A stretch of DNA of 64,000 nt, taken from Pseudomonas sp. Irchel s3f7 (lineage in GTDB: Bacteria > Pseudomonadota > Gammaproteobacteria > Pseudomonadales > Pseudomonadaceae). Below are positions 1 through 7,133 of the stretch, piece after piece. Numbering within the stretch: position 1 is the first letter of the stretch; each line of letters starts with the position of its first letter. The stretch lies in contig NZ_FYDO01000018.1 in assembly GCF_900187615.1 (NCBI RefSeq), forward strand, positions 62,001 through 126,000, written 5' to 3'. The notes beneath the pieces were generated by a model, which was not told where the DNA came from, made no database searches, and saw only the letters and a list, made by a program, of their open reading frames with translations. Both the position numbers and the translations under genes were made by a program.

Positions 1-117
1 ATTGGCCATGACTGAATGACTCCAGAAAAACCGCACGCAACACGATTTTCCGTTTGGGACGATAAATGGCCAAAGCACGCACGCATCAGCCGAACACTCT
101 ATTTTTGCTGGGCTGGA

Positions 118-147
118 TTAACAAAACATTACACTGCCCAGTGTAGT
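118..147 (+). promoter_or_regulatory. Predicted promoter and palindromic operator upstream of the TetR gene
   Basis: A perfect 16-base palindrome, TACACTGCCCAGTGTA, lies at 130-145 between a possible -35 (TTAACA, 118-123) and a possible -10 (TGTAGT, 142-147). Such a site is what a TetR-family repressor normally binds to control itself and a divergent neighbour. A possible divergent gene may begin at base 9 on the minus strand: ATG GCC AAT, preceded by GGAG about 10 bases away. Only three codons of it are in view, so it is not called as a gene. The palindrome is seen directly; its link to the regulator is inferred. Confidence 0.5.
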
Positions 148-223
148 TTCAAGGTTGCATCAAAGCCGATGCCAAGTAAACTTCCGAGTGTAATTTTCAT
201 GTTCCTCCTGCCGAAGCGTATTT

Positions 224-832
224 ATGACAGCTCCACAGCGCCTCACTGACCGAAAACGCGAAGCCATCATTCAGGCGGCGATTGTCGAGTTCCGCGACAA
301 CGGTTTCGAAACCACCAGCATGGACAAGATTGCTGCCACGGCCGGTGTGTCGAAGCGCACGGTGTACAACCATTTCCCCAGCAAGGAAGAATTGTTCGCC
401 GAAATTCTCAATCAGTTATGGACGCGGGTGACAGCAAAACAGGAGACGTCCTACCGCCCGGACGTGCCACTGCGCGACCAGTTACGCCAACGGCTGATGG
501 AAAAGTTGCAGATGTTGAGCGACGACAACTTTCTCGATCTGGCACGGGTAGCGATCGCGGCGACGATCCATTCCCCTGAACGTGCCCAGAACATGGTGGC
601 GCGCATGGGCGAGCGGGAAGAAGGCCTGACCGTATGGATTCGCGCCGCCCAAGCCGATGGGCGCTTGAAAGCGATTGCCCCCGAATTTGCTGCGCAGCAA
701 GTTCAGGGGCTGCTCAAATCCTTTGCATTCTGGCCACAGATTTCTATGGGCATGCCCAGCTTGTCGGCTGAGATGCAAAGCACGGTGGTGGAGTCGGCGC
801 TGGATATGTTTCTGGCCTGTTACCAGCAGTGA
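224..832 (+). CDS. TetR/AcrR family transcriptional regulator
   Basis: The 202-residue protein has a typical TetR N-terminal helix-turn-helix at about residues 32-51 (core DKIAATAGVSKRTVYNHF), ending in the YNHF signature followed by SKEELF. The C-terminal ligand and dimer domain, about residues 80-200, resembles the AefR-like C-terminal type but is not diagnostic of a ligand. The length is normal for the family. The upstream palindrome at 130-145 is the likely operator, and the regulated gene is probably the divergent one that starts at the left edge. TetR proteins of this type in pseudomonads often repress an efflux operon; that is only a guess here because the target is outside the window. 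Confidence 0.9.
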   Translation: MTAPQRLTDRKREAIIQAAIVEFRDNGFETTSMDKIAATAGVSKRTVYNHFPSKEELFAEILNQLWTRVTAKQETSYRPDVPLRDQLRQRLMEKLQMLSDDNFLDLARVAIAATIHSPERAQNMVARMGEREEGLTVWIRAAQADGRLKAIAPEFAAQQVQGLLKSFAFWPQISMGMPSLSAEMQSTVVESALDMFLACYQQ

Positions 833-960
833 TAAATGACAAGTTCGGCTGCTGAATAAAGCGGCCGTGACTCTCAAGTTTACCGTTGCAATGTATTTCA
901 GAGCGGGCCGCCATCGCTCGCAAGTAGCTTCCACTGGGGATTTATGAGCGCCACAGATCC

Positions 961-990
961 AGTGTGGGAGCTAGCCTGCTAGCGATGAGG
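961..990. repeat. Degenerate single REP element
   Basis: The stretch AGTGTGGGAGCTAGCCTGCT and the bases after it resemble the Pseudomonas REP core (GTGGGAGC..GCTTGCTCGCGAT) with several changes. It has no inverted partner nearby. It lies in the 180-base gap between the TetR gene and the convergent hypothetical gene; nothing else was seen in that gap. Confidence 0.45.
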
Positions 991-1012
991 CCCGTCCAAT
1001 CACCACAAAACC

Positions 1013-1339
1013 TCAGCCCCGCACCAAACTCCGCACCGCTGAAATCTCCGGCACATCCCGACGATTCATGTACACGCGCAACGGTTCGGTGATGTTGATC
1101 CGGTCATCGATGTTCTGGTCCAGCAGCAGTTGAATCAAATCGCGTTTGAGGGTCATCGACTGCGACGGGCCGGCAGCCCAGACAAATTCGCTGGTGGGGA
1201 TGATGCCGTCATCCGCCACGTCCATGCCGAACGAATCTTCGCTGAAGCGCACGATGTAATGGCCGGTCTTGCGGTTGAGGCCGACGAAACCTTTGAGCTC
1301 GTCGGCAGCCTGGCAGATGAGCTGGGAAGTGATGCGCAT
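1013..1339 (-). CDS. Conserved hypothetical protein, 108 residues
   Basis: The function is not recognised. The ATG at 1339 is chosen because GAGG sits six bases upstream (AGTGAGGTTTACCATG); the open frame continues to 1441 but that extension has atypical composition. The protein starts MRITSQLICQAADELKGF, is soluble, and has neither a signal peptide nor a membrane segment. It looks like a compact alpha/beta protein with a positively charged C-terminus. It is divergent from glpQ across about 220 bases. Coding status is supported by the ribosome binding site and by Pseudomonas-like third-position GC bias. Confidence 0.75.
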   Translation of the reverse strand: MRITSQLICQAADELKGFVGLNRKTGHYIVRFSEDSFGMDVADDGIIPTSEFVWAAGPSQSMTLKRDLIQLLLDQNIDDRINITEPLRVYMNRRDVPEISAVRSLVRG

Positions 1340-1557
1340 GGTAAACCTCACTGGGGTGATCGTTGGTTTACACGCAGAGCAGGCATGGCGATGTCCCTCT
1401 GCCGGGGACGTTGCGCACAAGCGTACTGCAAACAAGCACACAAAAGCGCTGACGAAAATCAGCTTTAAGCACGTTTATGTCGGTCTCGCGATAGCGCCCG
1501 CAACACTCAGTTGTTAAAAGGGACGTCTTTGAAAATCATCGCGAAAGGATCTCGACC

Positions 1558-2685
1558 ATGTCTGCAACCTTCACTAAAAGCGCCCTGCTCCTGGGTTTGC
1601 TGCTTGGCCTCAGTCAGGCTCAGGCGGCCAGCGAACCAAGCCCTACGGCTCTGGCCTCTGGTTTGGGCATCCCGCACCCGGCGGTGATCGCCCACCGTGG
1701 CGCGTCTTTCGATGCACCGGAATCCACCGCCGCCGCATACAAACTCGCCCGCGACCTGGGTGCCGATTACCTGGAACTGGACCTGCAACGCAGCAAGGAC
1801 GGCGTGCTGTTCGCCCTGCACGATAACAACCTGCAGCGCACCACCGACGTTGCCAGCAAATTCCCCGAGCGCAAGGACAGCCCGGCCAACGCGTTTACCA
1901 TGGCCGAGCTGAAAACCCTCGATGCCGGCAGCTGGTTCAACACCGCGCACCCGGATCGCGCTCGCCCGTCCTACGCCGGCCTGAAAATTCTGACCCTCGA
2001 TGAAATTATCGACATCGCCCAAGGCAACTCGCAGCACAAGCCCGGCCTGTACATCGAAACCAAGGAGCCCAAGCAATTTCCCGGCATCGAACATGATCTG
2101 AAACAGAAACTGCAAACCCGTGGCTGGCTCAGCCCGGCAGGTTCGAAGCTGGCGAAAAGCGAGCTCGCAGTCGGTCAAGGCAAAGGCAAGGTGATCCTGC
2201 AAACCTTCGAGAAAAACAGCCTCGAACTGCTGCAAAAGGAAATGCCGCAAGTGCCGAAAATCCTGTTGTTGTGGGTCGGCGAAGGCAGCATCGAACCGCA
2301 ATCGACGGTCTCGTTTGCCCAGTCCGGCGAGAAAGACAAAGCCGCCTACTACGCCAAACAGCAACCCAAGGACAAAGCCGAGTTCCAGCGTTGGGTCGAC
2401 TACGCCAAGACCCAGGGCGCTATCGGCACCGGCCCGTCCGCTGCGCTCACCCAAGGTGGCGATCAGAGTTACTCGGACCTGGTGCAACCGTGGATGAACC
2501 AGTACACCCACGATCAGGGCCTGCTGGTGCACGTCTACACCATCGACGAGGTGGTTGATTATCAGAAAGTCATGGACGCTGGTGTCGACGGCATCTTCAC
2601 CAACCGCGCCAGCGAACTGCTGAAGTTCTACAAACGCCCGGCCCCCGCCAGCGTGGCGCAAGTCCTGCAGAACAACGGCTATTAA
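1558..2685 (+). CDS. glpQ: Periplasmic glycerophosphodiester phosphodiesterase
   Basis: The enzyme hydrolyses glycerophosphodiesters, the deacylated phospholipid head groups, to glycerol-3-phosphate and an alcohol. The 375-residue protein begins with a signal peptide whose likely cleavage is after SQAQA (about residue 23), so it acts in the periplasm. The GDPD catalytic features are visible: HRGA at 46-49, PEST with Glu55, the metal-binding ELD at 73-75, and HD at 88-89. AAAGGA lies eight bases before the ATG. The gene appears monocistronic, and a REP pair follows its stop. No Pho box was seen upstream. The long form with a signal peptide separates it from cytoplasmic UgpQ. Confidence 0.95.
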   Translation: MSATFTKSALLLGLLLGLSQAQAASEPSPTALASGLGIPHPAVIAHRGASFDAPESTAAAYKLARDLGADYLELDLQRSKDGVLFALHDNNLQRTTDVASKFPERKDSPANAFTMAELKTLDAGSWFNTAHPDRARPSYAGLKILTLDEIIDIAQGNSQHKPGLYIETKEPKQFPGIEHDLKQKLQTRGWLSPAGSKLAKSELAVGQGKGKVILQTFEKNSLELLQKEMPQVPKILLLWVGEGSIEPQSTVSFAQSGEKDKAAYYAKQQPKDKAEFQRWVDYAKTQGAIGTGPSAALTQGGDQSYSDLVQPWMNQYTHDQGLLVHVYTIDEVVDYQKVMDAGVDGIFTNRASELLKFYKRPAPASVAQVLQNNGY

Positions 2686-2701
2686 AAGGACGACGCAAAA
2701 C

Positions 2702-2794
2702 CTGTAGGAGCGTGGCTTGCCCGCGATAGCGCAATGTCAGTCAACATTGATGTTGGAGCTGACGGCCTCTTTGCGGGCAGCCACGTTCCCACAG
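2702..2794. repeat. Inverted pair of REP elements
   Basis: Two REP-like units face each other: CTGTAGGAGCGTGGCTTGCC at the left, and its approximate inverse ending GGCAGCCACGTTCCCACAG at the right. They are separated by about 45 bases. The pair lies just after glpQ and could fold into a long hairpin in RNA. Confidence 0.75.
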
Positions 2795-2821
2795 AAGTTG
2801 ATGCAAGACATGTAGAAGAAT

Positions 2822-2853
2822 TTAAGGGTGGATTAAGTTACACCGGCTAACCT
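2822..2853 (+). promoter_or_regulatory. TTAAG-N6-TTAAG (BqsR/CarR-type) box and promoter
   Basis: TTAAG at 2822-2826 and TTAAG at 2833-2837 are separated by exactly six bases (GGTGGA). This matches the tandem site reported for the response regulator BqsR (CarR) of P. aeruginosa and is close to the PmrA-type box. A possible -10 (TAACCT, 2848-2853) puts the box over the -35 region, as expected for an activator. The pattern is seen directly; the identity of the regulator is inferred. Confidence 0.6.
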
Positions 2854-2888
2854 GATTTCACTTAAACAGCTCAACAAGGAAAGACATC

Positions 2889-3194
2889 ATGAAGACTCTG
2901 ACTGCCCTGTTCACCGCCGCTGCCCTGACCCTCACCGCTGGTTTGGCCCAGGCCGATGTTCCTGTCGACCAGATTCCTCAGTTGGTCAAGGACGGCAAGA
3001 TCAAGCCGCTGGAAGAGCTGAACCAGATCGTCCTGAAGCTGCACCCGGGCGCCACCATTGCCGACAGCGACCTGGACAACCACTTCAACGGTTTCGAGTA
3101 CGAAGTCGAACTCAAAGACGCCAAAGGCGTTGAATGGGACGTTGATCTGAACGCCGCGACCGGCGAAGTTCTGAAGAACAAAAAAGACGACTGA
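2889..3194 (+). CDS. Small secreted PepSY-domain protein
   Basis: The 101-residue protein starts with a clear signal peptide cleaved after GLAQA (about residue 22), leaving a mature periplasmic protein of about 79 residues. The mature part is a single PepSY-type fold: helix (IPQLVKDGKIKPLEEL), then strands ending in YEVELKDAKGVEWDVDL and the conserved NAATGEVL turn. PepSY domains are found in peptidase propeptides and in small periplasmic proteins, where they are often controlled by metal- or cation-sensing two-component systems. AAGGA precedes the ATG. The TTAAG-N6-TTAAG box upstream suggests control by a BqsR/CarR or PmrA-like regulator. The molecular role is unknown. Confidence 0.9.
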   Translation: MKTLTALFTAAALTLTAGLAQADVPVDQIPQLVKDGKIKPLEELNQIVLKLHPGATIADSDLDNHFNGFEYEVELKDAKGVEWDVDLNAATGEVLKNKKDD

Positions 3195-3205
3195 TGCACA
3201 CCGCT

Positions 3206-3294
3206 TTGTAGGAGCCGGCTTGCTGGCGATGAACGATGACGCGATCAACTTGATGACCGCGTTGCCTGGATCGCCAGCAAGCCGGCTCCTACAA
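3206..3294. repeat. Perfect inverted pair of REP elements
   Basis: TTGTAGGAGCCGGCTTGCTG and the bases after it are mirrored exactly at 3270-3294 (CGCCAGCAAGCCGGCTCCTACAA). About 40 bases of spacer lie between the arms. This is the GCCGGCTTGCTGGCGA subtype of the Pseudomonas repeat. Confidence 0.85.
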
Positions 3295-3325
3295 GGCCCG
3301 GGAAGATGTGATTTTGTCACACAAC

Positions 3326-3362
3326 AAAAAGCCGCACGATTTTCGGATCTTGCGGCTTTTTT
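3326..3362. terminator. Bidirectional intrinsic terminator
   Basis: An 11-base stem, AAAAAGCCGCA paired with TGCGGCTTTTT, encloses a 14-base loop and is flanked by A and T runs on either side. It can end the PepSY transcript on the plus strand and any minus-strand transcript coming from 3390-3510. Confidence 0.85.
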
Positions 3363-3386
3363 GCGCCTGCGTGATCGTTCAAGTCA

Positions 3387-3510
3387 TCACGCGCTCAGTC
3401 GTGCCGTCACTTCATTCAACTGCCCCGACAAGCCATGCAGTGCGCTGCACGTTGTCCAGGTTGGTGCTGGCGATGCTGCCAAAGCGGTTCTTGAGGAAAA
3501 GCGACAGTCC
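3387..3510 (-). pseudogene. Possible decayed 3' end of a lost gene
   Basis: On the minus strand a short frame reads GLSLFLKNRFGSIASTNLDN.. and stops at 3412-3414. A second frame overlapping its end reads ALHGLSGQLNEVTARLSA and stops at 3387-3389, followed by another stop. Joining the two by one frameshift gives a plausible protein C-terminus located just before the 3326-3362 terminator, which would be its natural terminator. There is no start codon or ribosome binding site. The family is not recognised. Chance is a serious alternative. The rest of the 430-base gap between the PepSY gene and 3627 holds only the REP pair and the terminator. Confidence 0.25.
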
Positions 3511-3626
3511 CTACCGCAACCGTTCGCAGTTATTTTTCAGTCACAAAAACGTCATCCTCGCTTGCGATGATGCCGCTCACGTGAACCTGTAAATCCTGCG
3601 ACAGGCGTTTCCCTTTGCGAGCTCTC

Positions 3627-4649
3627 ATGAACCACAGCATCGATCAAAGCCATCGCGACCCGGATCTGTTCGGCCTGCTTTACGGGTTCAGTTTTCGCCC
3701 CGGCGAACGCGGCCGGGAGATCGATTCGGCCGAGGCGTTGCGATGCCTGCAACATCCGGAAGACGACGAGCAATTTCTGTGGCTGCACCTGAACCTCGCC
3801 CACGCCGCGTGCGAGCGCTGGATGAAAAGTCATCTGGAGTTACCCAATGAGTTTTTCGAAGCGCTGCATGAGGGCTCGCGTTCGACGCGCATCGAGCACG
3901 TCGACTCGACGCTGCTGGCGGTGGTCAACGACGTGGTGTTCAACCTCAGCAGCATGGTCTCCTCCGACGTCTCGACGTTGTGGGTGTGCGCCCGTCGTCG
4001 GCTGATCATCAGCGCCCGCCTGCAACCGCTGCACTCGGTGGACAAATTGCGCTCGTCGGTGAAGGCAGGTGAACGCTTTCGTTCGCCGCTGGAATTGCTG
4101 GTGCATCTGCTGCGCGACCAGGGCGAGGTGCTGACCCAGATCGTGCGCAAGACCAGCCTGAGCGTGGATCAGATCGAAGACGAATTGCTGTCCTCGCGAC
4201 TGTCGAACAACCGCGCAGAGCTAGGCGCCAATCGACGGGTGTTGGTGCGCCTGCAACGCCTGCTGGCGCTGGAGCCGGGCTCGTTGCTGCGCCTGCTCAA
4301 CCGTCCACCGCAATGGCTGCAAAAAGAGGACGTGAAGGAGTTGCGCAAATCTACCGAGGAGTTTGCGCTGATCATCAACGACCTCACGGCGCTGGGTGAG
4401 CGGATCAAGCTGTTGCAGGAAGAAATCGCCGCCAACCTCAACGAACAAAGTAACCGCACACTGTTTACCCTGACAGTGGTGACGGTGCTGGCCTTGCCGA
4501 TTAACATCATCGCCGGTTTCTTCGGCATGAACGTCGGCGGCGTACCGCTTTCCCAGGATCCGGAAGGCTTCTGGATTCTGGTGGCGCTGGTGGCGACGTT
4601 CACCGTGATTGCCGGACGCTGGGCATTTCGCAAGCGACAGGATTACTAA
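3627..4649 (+). CDS. zntB: CorA-family zinc transporter, ZntB-like
   Basis: The 340-residue protein has the CorA layout: a long soluble alpha/beta and coiled N-terminal part followed by two C-terminal membrane helices. The first helix (about 280-300) ends in the signature GMN at 300-302, within FFGMNVGG; the second spans about 317-335 and is followed by a basic tail (RKRQDY). The YGFSF..GR N-terminus and the overall size fit the ZntB subgroup, which moves zinc, rather than CorA proper. The ATG at 3627 is preferred over an in-frame TTG at 3615 because the conserved part begins after it. No strong ribosome binding site is visible for either. Confidence 0.85.
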   Translation: MNHSIDQSHRDPDLFGLLYGFSFRPGERGREIDSAEALRCLQHPEDDEQFLWLHLNLAHAACERWMKSHLELPNEFFEALHEGSRSTRIEHVDSTLLAVVNDVVFNLSSMVSSDVSTLWVCARRRLIISARLQPLHSVDKLRSSVKAGERFRSPLELLVHLLRDQGEVLTQIVRKTSLSVDQIEDELLSSRLSNNRAELGANRRVLVRLQRLLALEPGSLLRLLNRPPQWLQKEDVKELRKSTEEFALIINDLTALGERIKLLQEEIAANLNEQSNRTLFTLTVVTVLALPINIIAGFFGMNVGGVPLSQDPEGFWILVALVATFTVIAGRWAFRKRQDY

Positions 4650-4662
4650 ACGCCGGAGTATT

Positions 4663-4690
4663 CTGTAGGAGCGAGCTTGCTCCCATAGGG
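4663..4690. repeat. Single REP element
   Basis: CTGTAGGAGCGAGCTTGCTC is a unit with an internal GAGC..GCTC hairpin, located between the convergent zntB-like and LysR genes. There is no inverted partner. Confidence 0.65.
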
Positions 4691-4697
4691 CTCCATG

Positions 4698-5594
4698 TCA
4701 CACGGCAGATCTAATCACCTCCCCCAACCAAACCATGAACACCCTTACCCGCAGCGGCAAATGCCGTTGCCGGGCATAAAGCAACGACACCCCCAATGAC
4801 GGTGCGTTGAACTGCGGCAACACCTCCACCAACTCACCGCGGCGCAAATACTTTTGCATGCCCATCCTCGGCGCCTGGATCAAACCGAATCCCCCCAGAC
4901 ACGCTGACTCATAGGCATCGGTGCTGTTGACCGTGACGCTGCCAATCATCGGCACTCGCTGCACCTGGCTTTCGTCCACGTAGACAAAACCTTCCGAGCG
5001 CGAGCCCAGCACGCCGACGTAATGCACCAGTCGATGCTGCGCCAGGTCTTCAAGTCGTTGCGGCATGCCATGACGCCGCAAGTATTCCGGGCTGGCGCAA
5101 TTGATCATGCCCAAGTCACACAGATGCCGCGCCACCACCGATTGATCCTGTTGCGCACCGATCCGCAGCACGCAATCAAACCCTTCGGCGAGCAAGTCGA
5201 CCCGGCGATCGGTGCTGCTGATTTCCAGCTCAAGCAGCGGATGACGCTCCATGAATTCCGGCAGGCGCGGCATCACCAAACGACGGGCCAGAATATTCGG
5301 CAGGTCGATACGAATCCGACCAACCAGCGACGCCTCGTCCTGACGAAACAGGCCCTCGATTTCATCCATGTGCGACAGCAGATCCTTGCTGCGCTCGTAC
5401 AACACCAGACCATCCTGCGTCGCCTGGACCTTGCGCGTGGTGCGTTGCAGCAGACGGGCACCGAGCAACGCTTCCAGCGCCTGCACATGCTCTGAGACCG
5501 TTGACCGGGGCAAGCCAAGACTTTCTCCAGCCAACGTGAAACTCGACATTTCGCTGACCCGGACAAAGGTGCGCAACAGTTCCAGTTTGTTCAT
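4698..5594 (-). CDS. LysR-family regulator divergent from an SDR gene
   Basis: The 298-residue protein has the LysR helix-turn-helix at about residues 15-45 (SFTLAGESLGLPRSTVSEHV) and a periplasmic-binding-like effector domain behind it. The sequence is of the CrgA-like LTTR subgroup (LLQRTTRKV after the HTH). The start at 5594 is the first codon of the conserved domain; the open frame runs on to 5813 but would cross the intergenic operators and enter the SDR gene. The divergent layout makes the SDR gene at 5716 the likely target. The effector is unknown. Confidence 0.93.
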   Translation of the reverse strand: MNKLELLRTFVRVSEMSSFTLAGESLGLPRSTVSEHVQALEALLGARLLQRTTRKVQATQDGLVLYERSKDLLSHMDEIEGLFRQDEASLVGRIRIDLPNILARRLVMPRLPEFMERHPLLELEISSTDRRVDLLAEGFDCVLRIGAQQDQSVVARHLCDLGMINCASPEYLRRHGMPQRLEDLAQHRLVHYVGVLGSRSEGFVYVDESQVQRVPMIGSVTVNSTDAYESACLGGFGLIQAPRMGMQKYLRRGELVEVLPQFNAPSLGVSLLYARQRHLPLRVRVFMVWLGEVIRSAV

Positions 5595-5612
5595 GGTTCG
5601 CCCTGCAATTGT

Positions 5613-5671
5613 TCGGATTATCCGACCAGTGATTCCGATTTCACCCTGTTTATCACCCCTCAGCGGATAAA
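5613..5671. promoter_or_regulatory. Two palindromes in the LysR/SDR divergent promoter
   Basis: A perfect palindrome TCGGAT-T-ATCCGA lies at 5613-5625, 19 bases from the LysR start. A second inverted pair, TTTATC at 5649-5654 and GATAAA at 5666-5671, lies nearer the SDR gene. Two separate sites between divergent genes fit the usual recognition-plus-activation arrangement of LysR regulators. Binding is inferred. Confidence 0.5.
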
Positions 5672-5715
5672 TAAACTTCCTCACATCAACCGCCCACTGC
5701 AAAAGAGGAAGCCCC

Positions 5716-6474
5716 ATGAACCGTAAAATCGCACTGATCACCGGCGCCAGCCGCGGCCTCGGCAAGAATGCCGCCCTGCACCTGGTCACCCAGGGCATCG
5801 ACATCATCGGCACCTACAACAGCCGTGCCGATGAAGCACGGGCGCTGGTGGCGGAAGTTGAAAGCCTTGGTGGTCGCGCCGTGATGCTGCAACTGGATGT
5901 CGGCCAGAGTGAAAGCTTCGCGGCCTTCAGCAGCGAGGTCGCGCAGGTCTTGCGCAATCATTTCGACCGCGAGCACTTCGATTTCCTGATCAACAACGCC
6001 GGGATCGGACTGCATGCGAACTTCGTCGACACCACCGTCGAACAGTTCGATTTGCTGGTGAACATCCAATTCAAGGGACCGTTCTTCCTCACGCAAAATT
6101 TGTTGCCATTGATCAATGACGGTGGACGCATCATCAACATTTCCAGCGGCCTCGCCCGTTTCAGCCTGCCGGGTCATAGCGCCTATGCAGCGATGAAGGG
6201 TGCGATGGAAGTGCTGACGCGTTACCAGGCCAAGGAACTGGGTGCCCGCAACATCACGGCGAACATCCTGGCACCCGGTGCGATCGAAACGGATTTCGGT
6301 GGTGGAGCGGTTCGGGACAACTCCGCGCTGAACACCCTCGTGGCGAACAACACCGCGCTGGGTCGCGCCGGTTTGCCGGATGACATTGGTGCCGCGATTG
6401 CGCTGCTGTTGGCGCCGGGAAGCCAGTGGATCAATGGGCAGCGCGTGGAAGCGTCAGGCGGGATGTTTTTGTAA
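5716..6474 (+). CDS. Short-chain dehydrogenase/reductase
   Basis: This is a classical SDR of 252 residues using NAD(P)H. The visible features are the cofactor loop TGASRGLG at 9-16, NNAG at 93-96, and the catalytic Ser143/144, Tyr157 and Lys161 in the YxxxK motif (SAYAAMK). The C-terminal WINGQRVEASGG is typical. An Arg/Asp region around YNSRADE suggests NADP preference, though this is weak. AGAGGAAG precedes the ATG. Its divergent LysR partner suggests inducible expression. The substrate cannot be predicted. Confidence 0.92.
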   Translation: MNRKIALITGASRGLGKNAALHLVTQGIDIIGTYNSRADEARALVAEVESLGGRAVMLQLDVGQSESFAAFSSEVAQVLRNHFDREHFDFLINNAGIGLHANFVDTTVEQFDLLVNIQFKGPFFLTQNLLPLINDGGRIINISSGLARFSLPGHSAYAAMKGAMEVLTRYQAKELGARNITANILAPGAIETDFGGGAVRDNSALNTLVANNTALGRAGLPDDIGAAIALLLAPGSQWINGQRVEASGGMFL

Positions 6475-6496
6475 ACATGAACACTGCATAAAACCC

Positions 6497-6587
6497 TGTG
6501 GCGAGGGAGCTTGCTCCCGCTGGAGCGCAAAGCGGTCCCTTTTTCCGATTACTTTGCAATCGAACGGGAGCAAGCTCCCTCGCCACA
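6497..6587. repeat. Inverted pair of REP elements (GGCGAGGGAGC subtype)
   Basis: TGTGGCGAGGGAGCTTGCTC and the bases after it are mirrored at the right by CGGGAGCAAGCTCCCTCGCCACA. About 45 bases separate the arms. This is a different subtype from the pairs at 3206 and 33167. It sits between the convergent SDR and PACE genes. Confidence 0.85.
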
Positions 6588-6597
6588 AACATACAAC

Positions 6598-7032
6598 TCA
6601 GCAAACTTCGCGAACCACCAACATCCGCTCCCGCACCACGTCATACACCCAGTGATAGATGTAGGTGTACGGCAGGAAGAACAGCAACACGCCGATGTCC
6701 AGCAAAAATGCCTGCCACAGGCTGACACTCAGCCACCAGGCAATCAGCGGCACACCCATCGCCACCAAGCCGCCTTCAAACAGCAACGCATGCACAACGC
6801 GGGTCCAGGCGTTATGGGCAATGGCAAAGCGTTTGAGCGCACGGTCGAACATCCCGTTGAACACCACGTTCCAGCCCAGGGCCAGGGCGGCAATGAGGAC
6901 GGTCACCATGCCCATTTCCAGCATGGGTTTGTCCATGATCCACGCCAGCAACGGCGTACAAATGAGGATGGCCAGCAGTTCGAAGCCGATGGCCTGGAAA
7001 ATTCGTTCGGTGATGGATTTGTTGGCGCTCAT
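6598..7032 (-). CDS. PACE-family membrane exporter
   Basis: The 144-residue inner-membrane protein has four predicted helices arranged as two repeated bacterial-transmembrane-pair units. The unit-start motifs are ERIFQAIGFE (about 9-18) and TRVVHALLFE in the second half; this duplicated R..HA..FE signature defines the PACE (AceI-like) family of small drug and polyamine exporters. The start at 7032 has AAGGAG seven bases upstream; the longer frame to 7089 lacks one. A LysR regulator is read divergently from 7134, the same arrangement as aceI/aceR in Acinetobacter. The substrate is unknown; known family substrates include biocides such as chlorhexidine and short diamines. Confidence 0.88.
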   Translation of the reverse strand: MSANKSITERIFQAIGFELLAILICTPLLAWIMDKPMLEMGMVTVLIAALALGWNVVFNGMFDRALKRFAIAHNAWTRVVHALLFEGGLVAMGVPLIAWWLSVSLWQAFLLDIGVLLFFLPYTYIYHWVYDVVRERMLVVREVC

Positions 7033-7133
7033 GGCCTGACTCCTTGAACAACTTGATGACTGACTGTGGTTGTCATGATCCGTCATCACACCGATACTTC
7101 ATAACCAATAACCATCGATCAAGGCGATAGTTC

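Noticed and set aside
16..249. Open frame of 77 codons at the left edge, plus strand
   Set aside because: It overlaps the promoter, the palindrome and the start of the TetR gene, has no ribosome binding site and an atypical composition; taken as chance.
1440..1557. Possible Pho box upstream of glpQ
   Set aside because: No pair of CTGTCAT-like repeats at 11-base spacing was found.
1507..2661. Long minus-strand frame opposite glpQ (384 codons)
   Set aside because: Mirror of a GC-rich gene with strong codon bias; glpQ on the plus strand has clear motifs, a signal peptide and a ribosome binding site.
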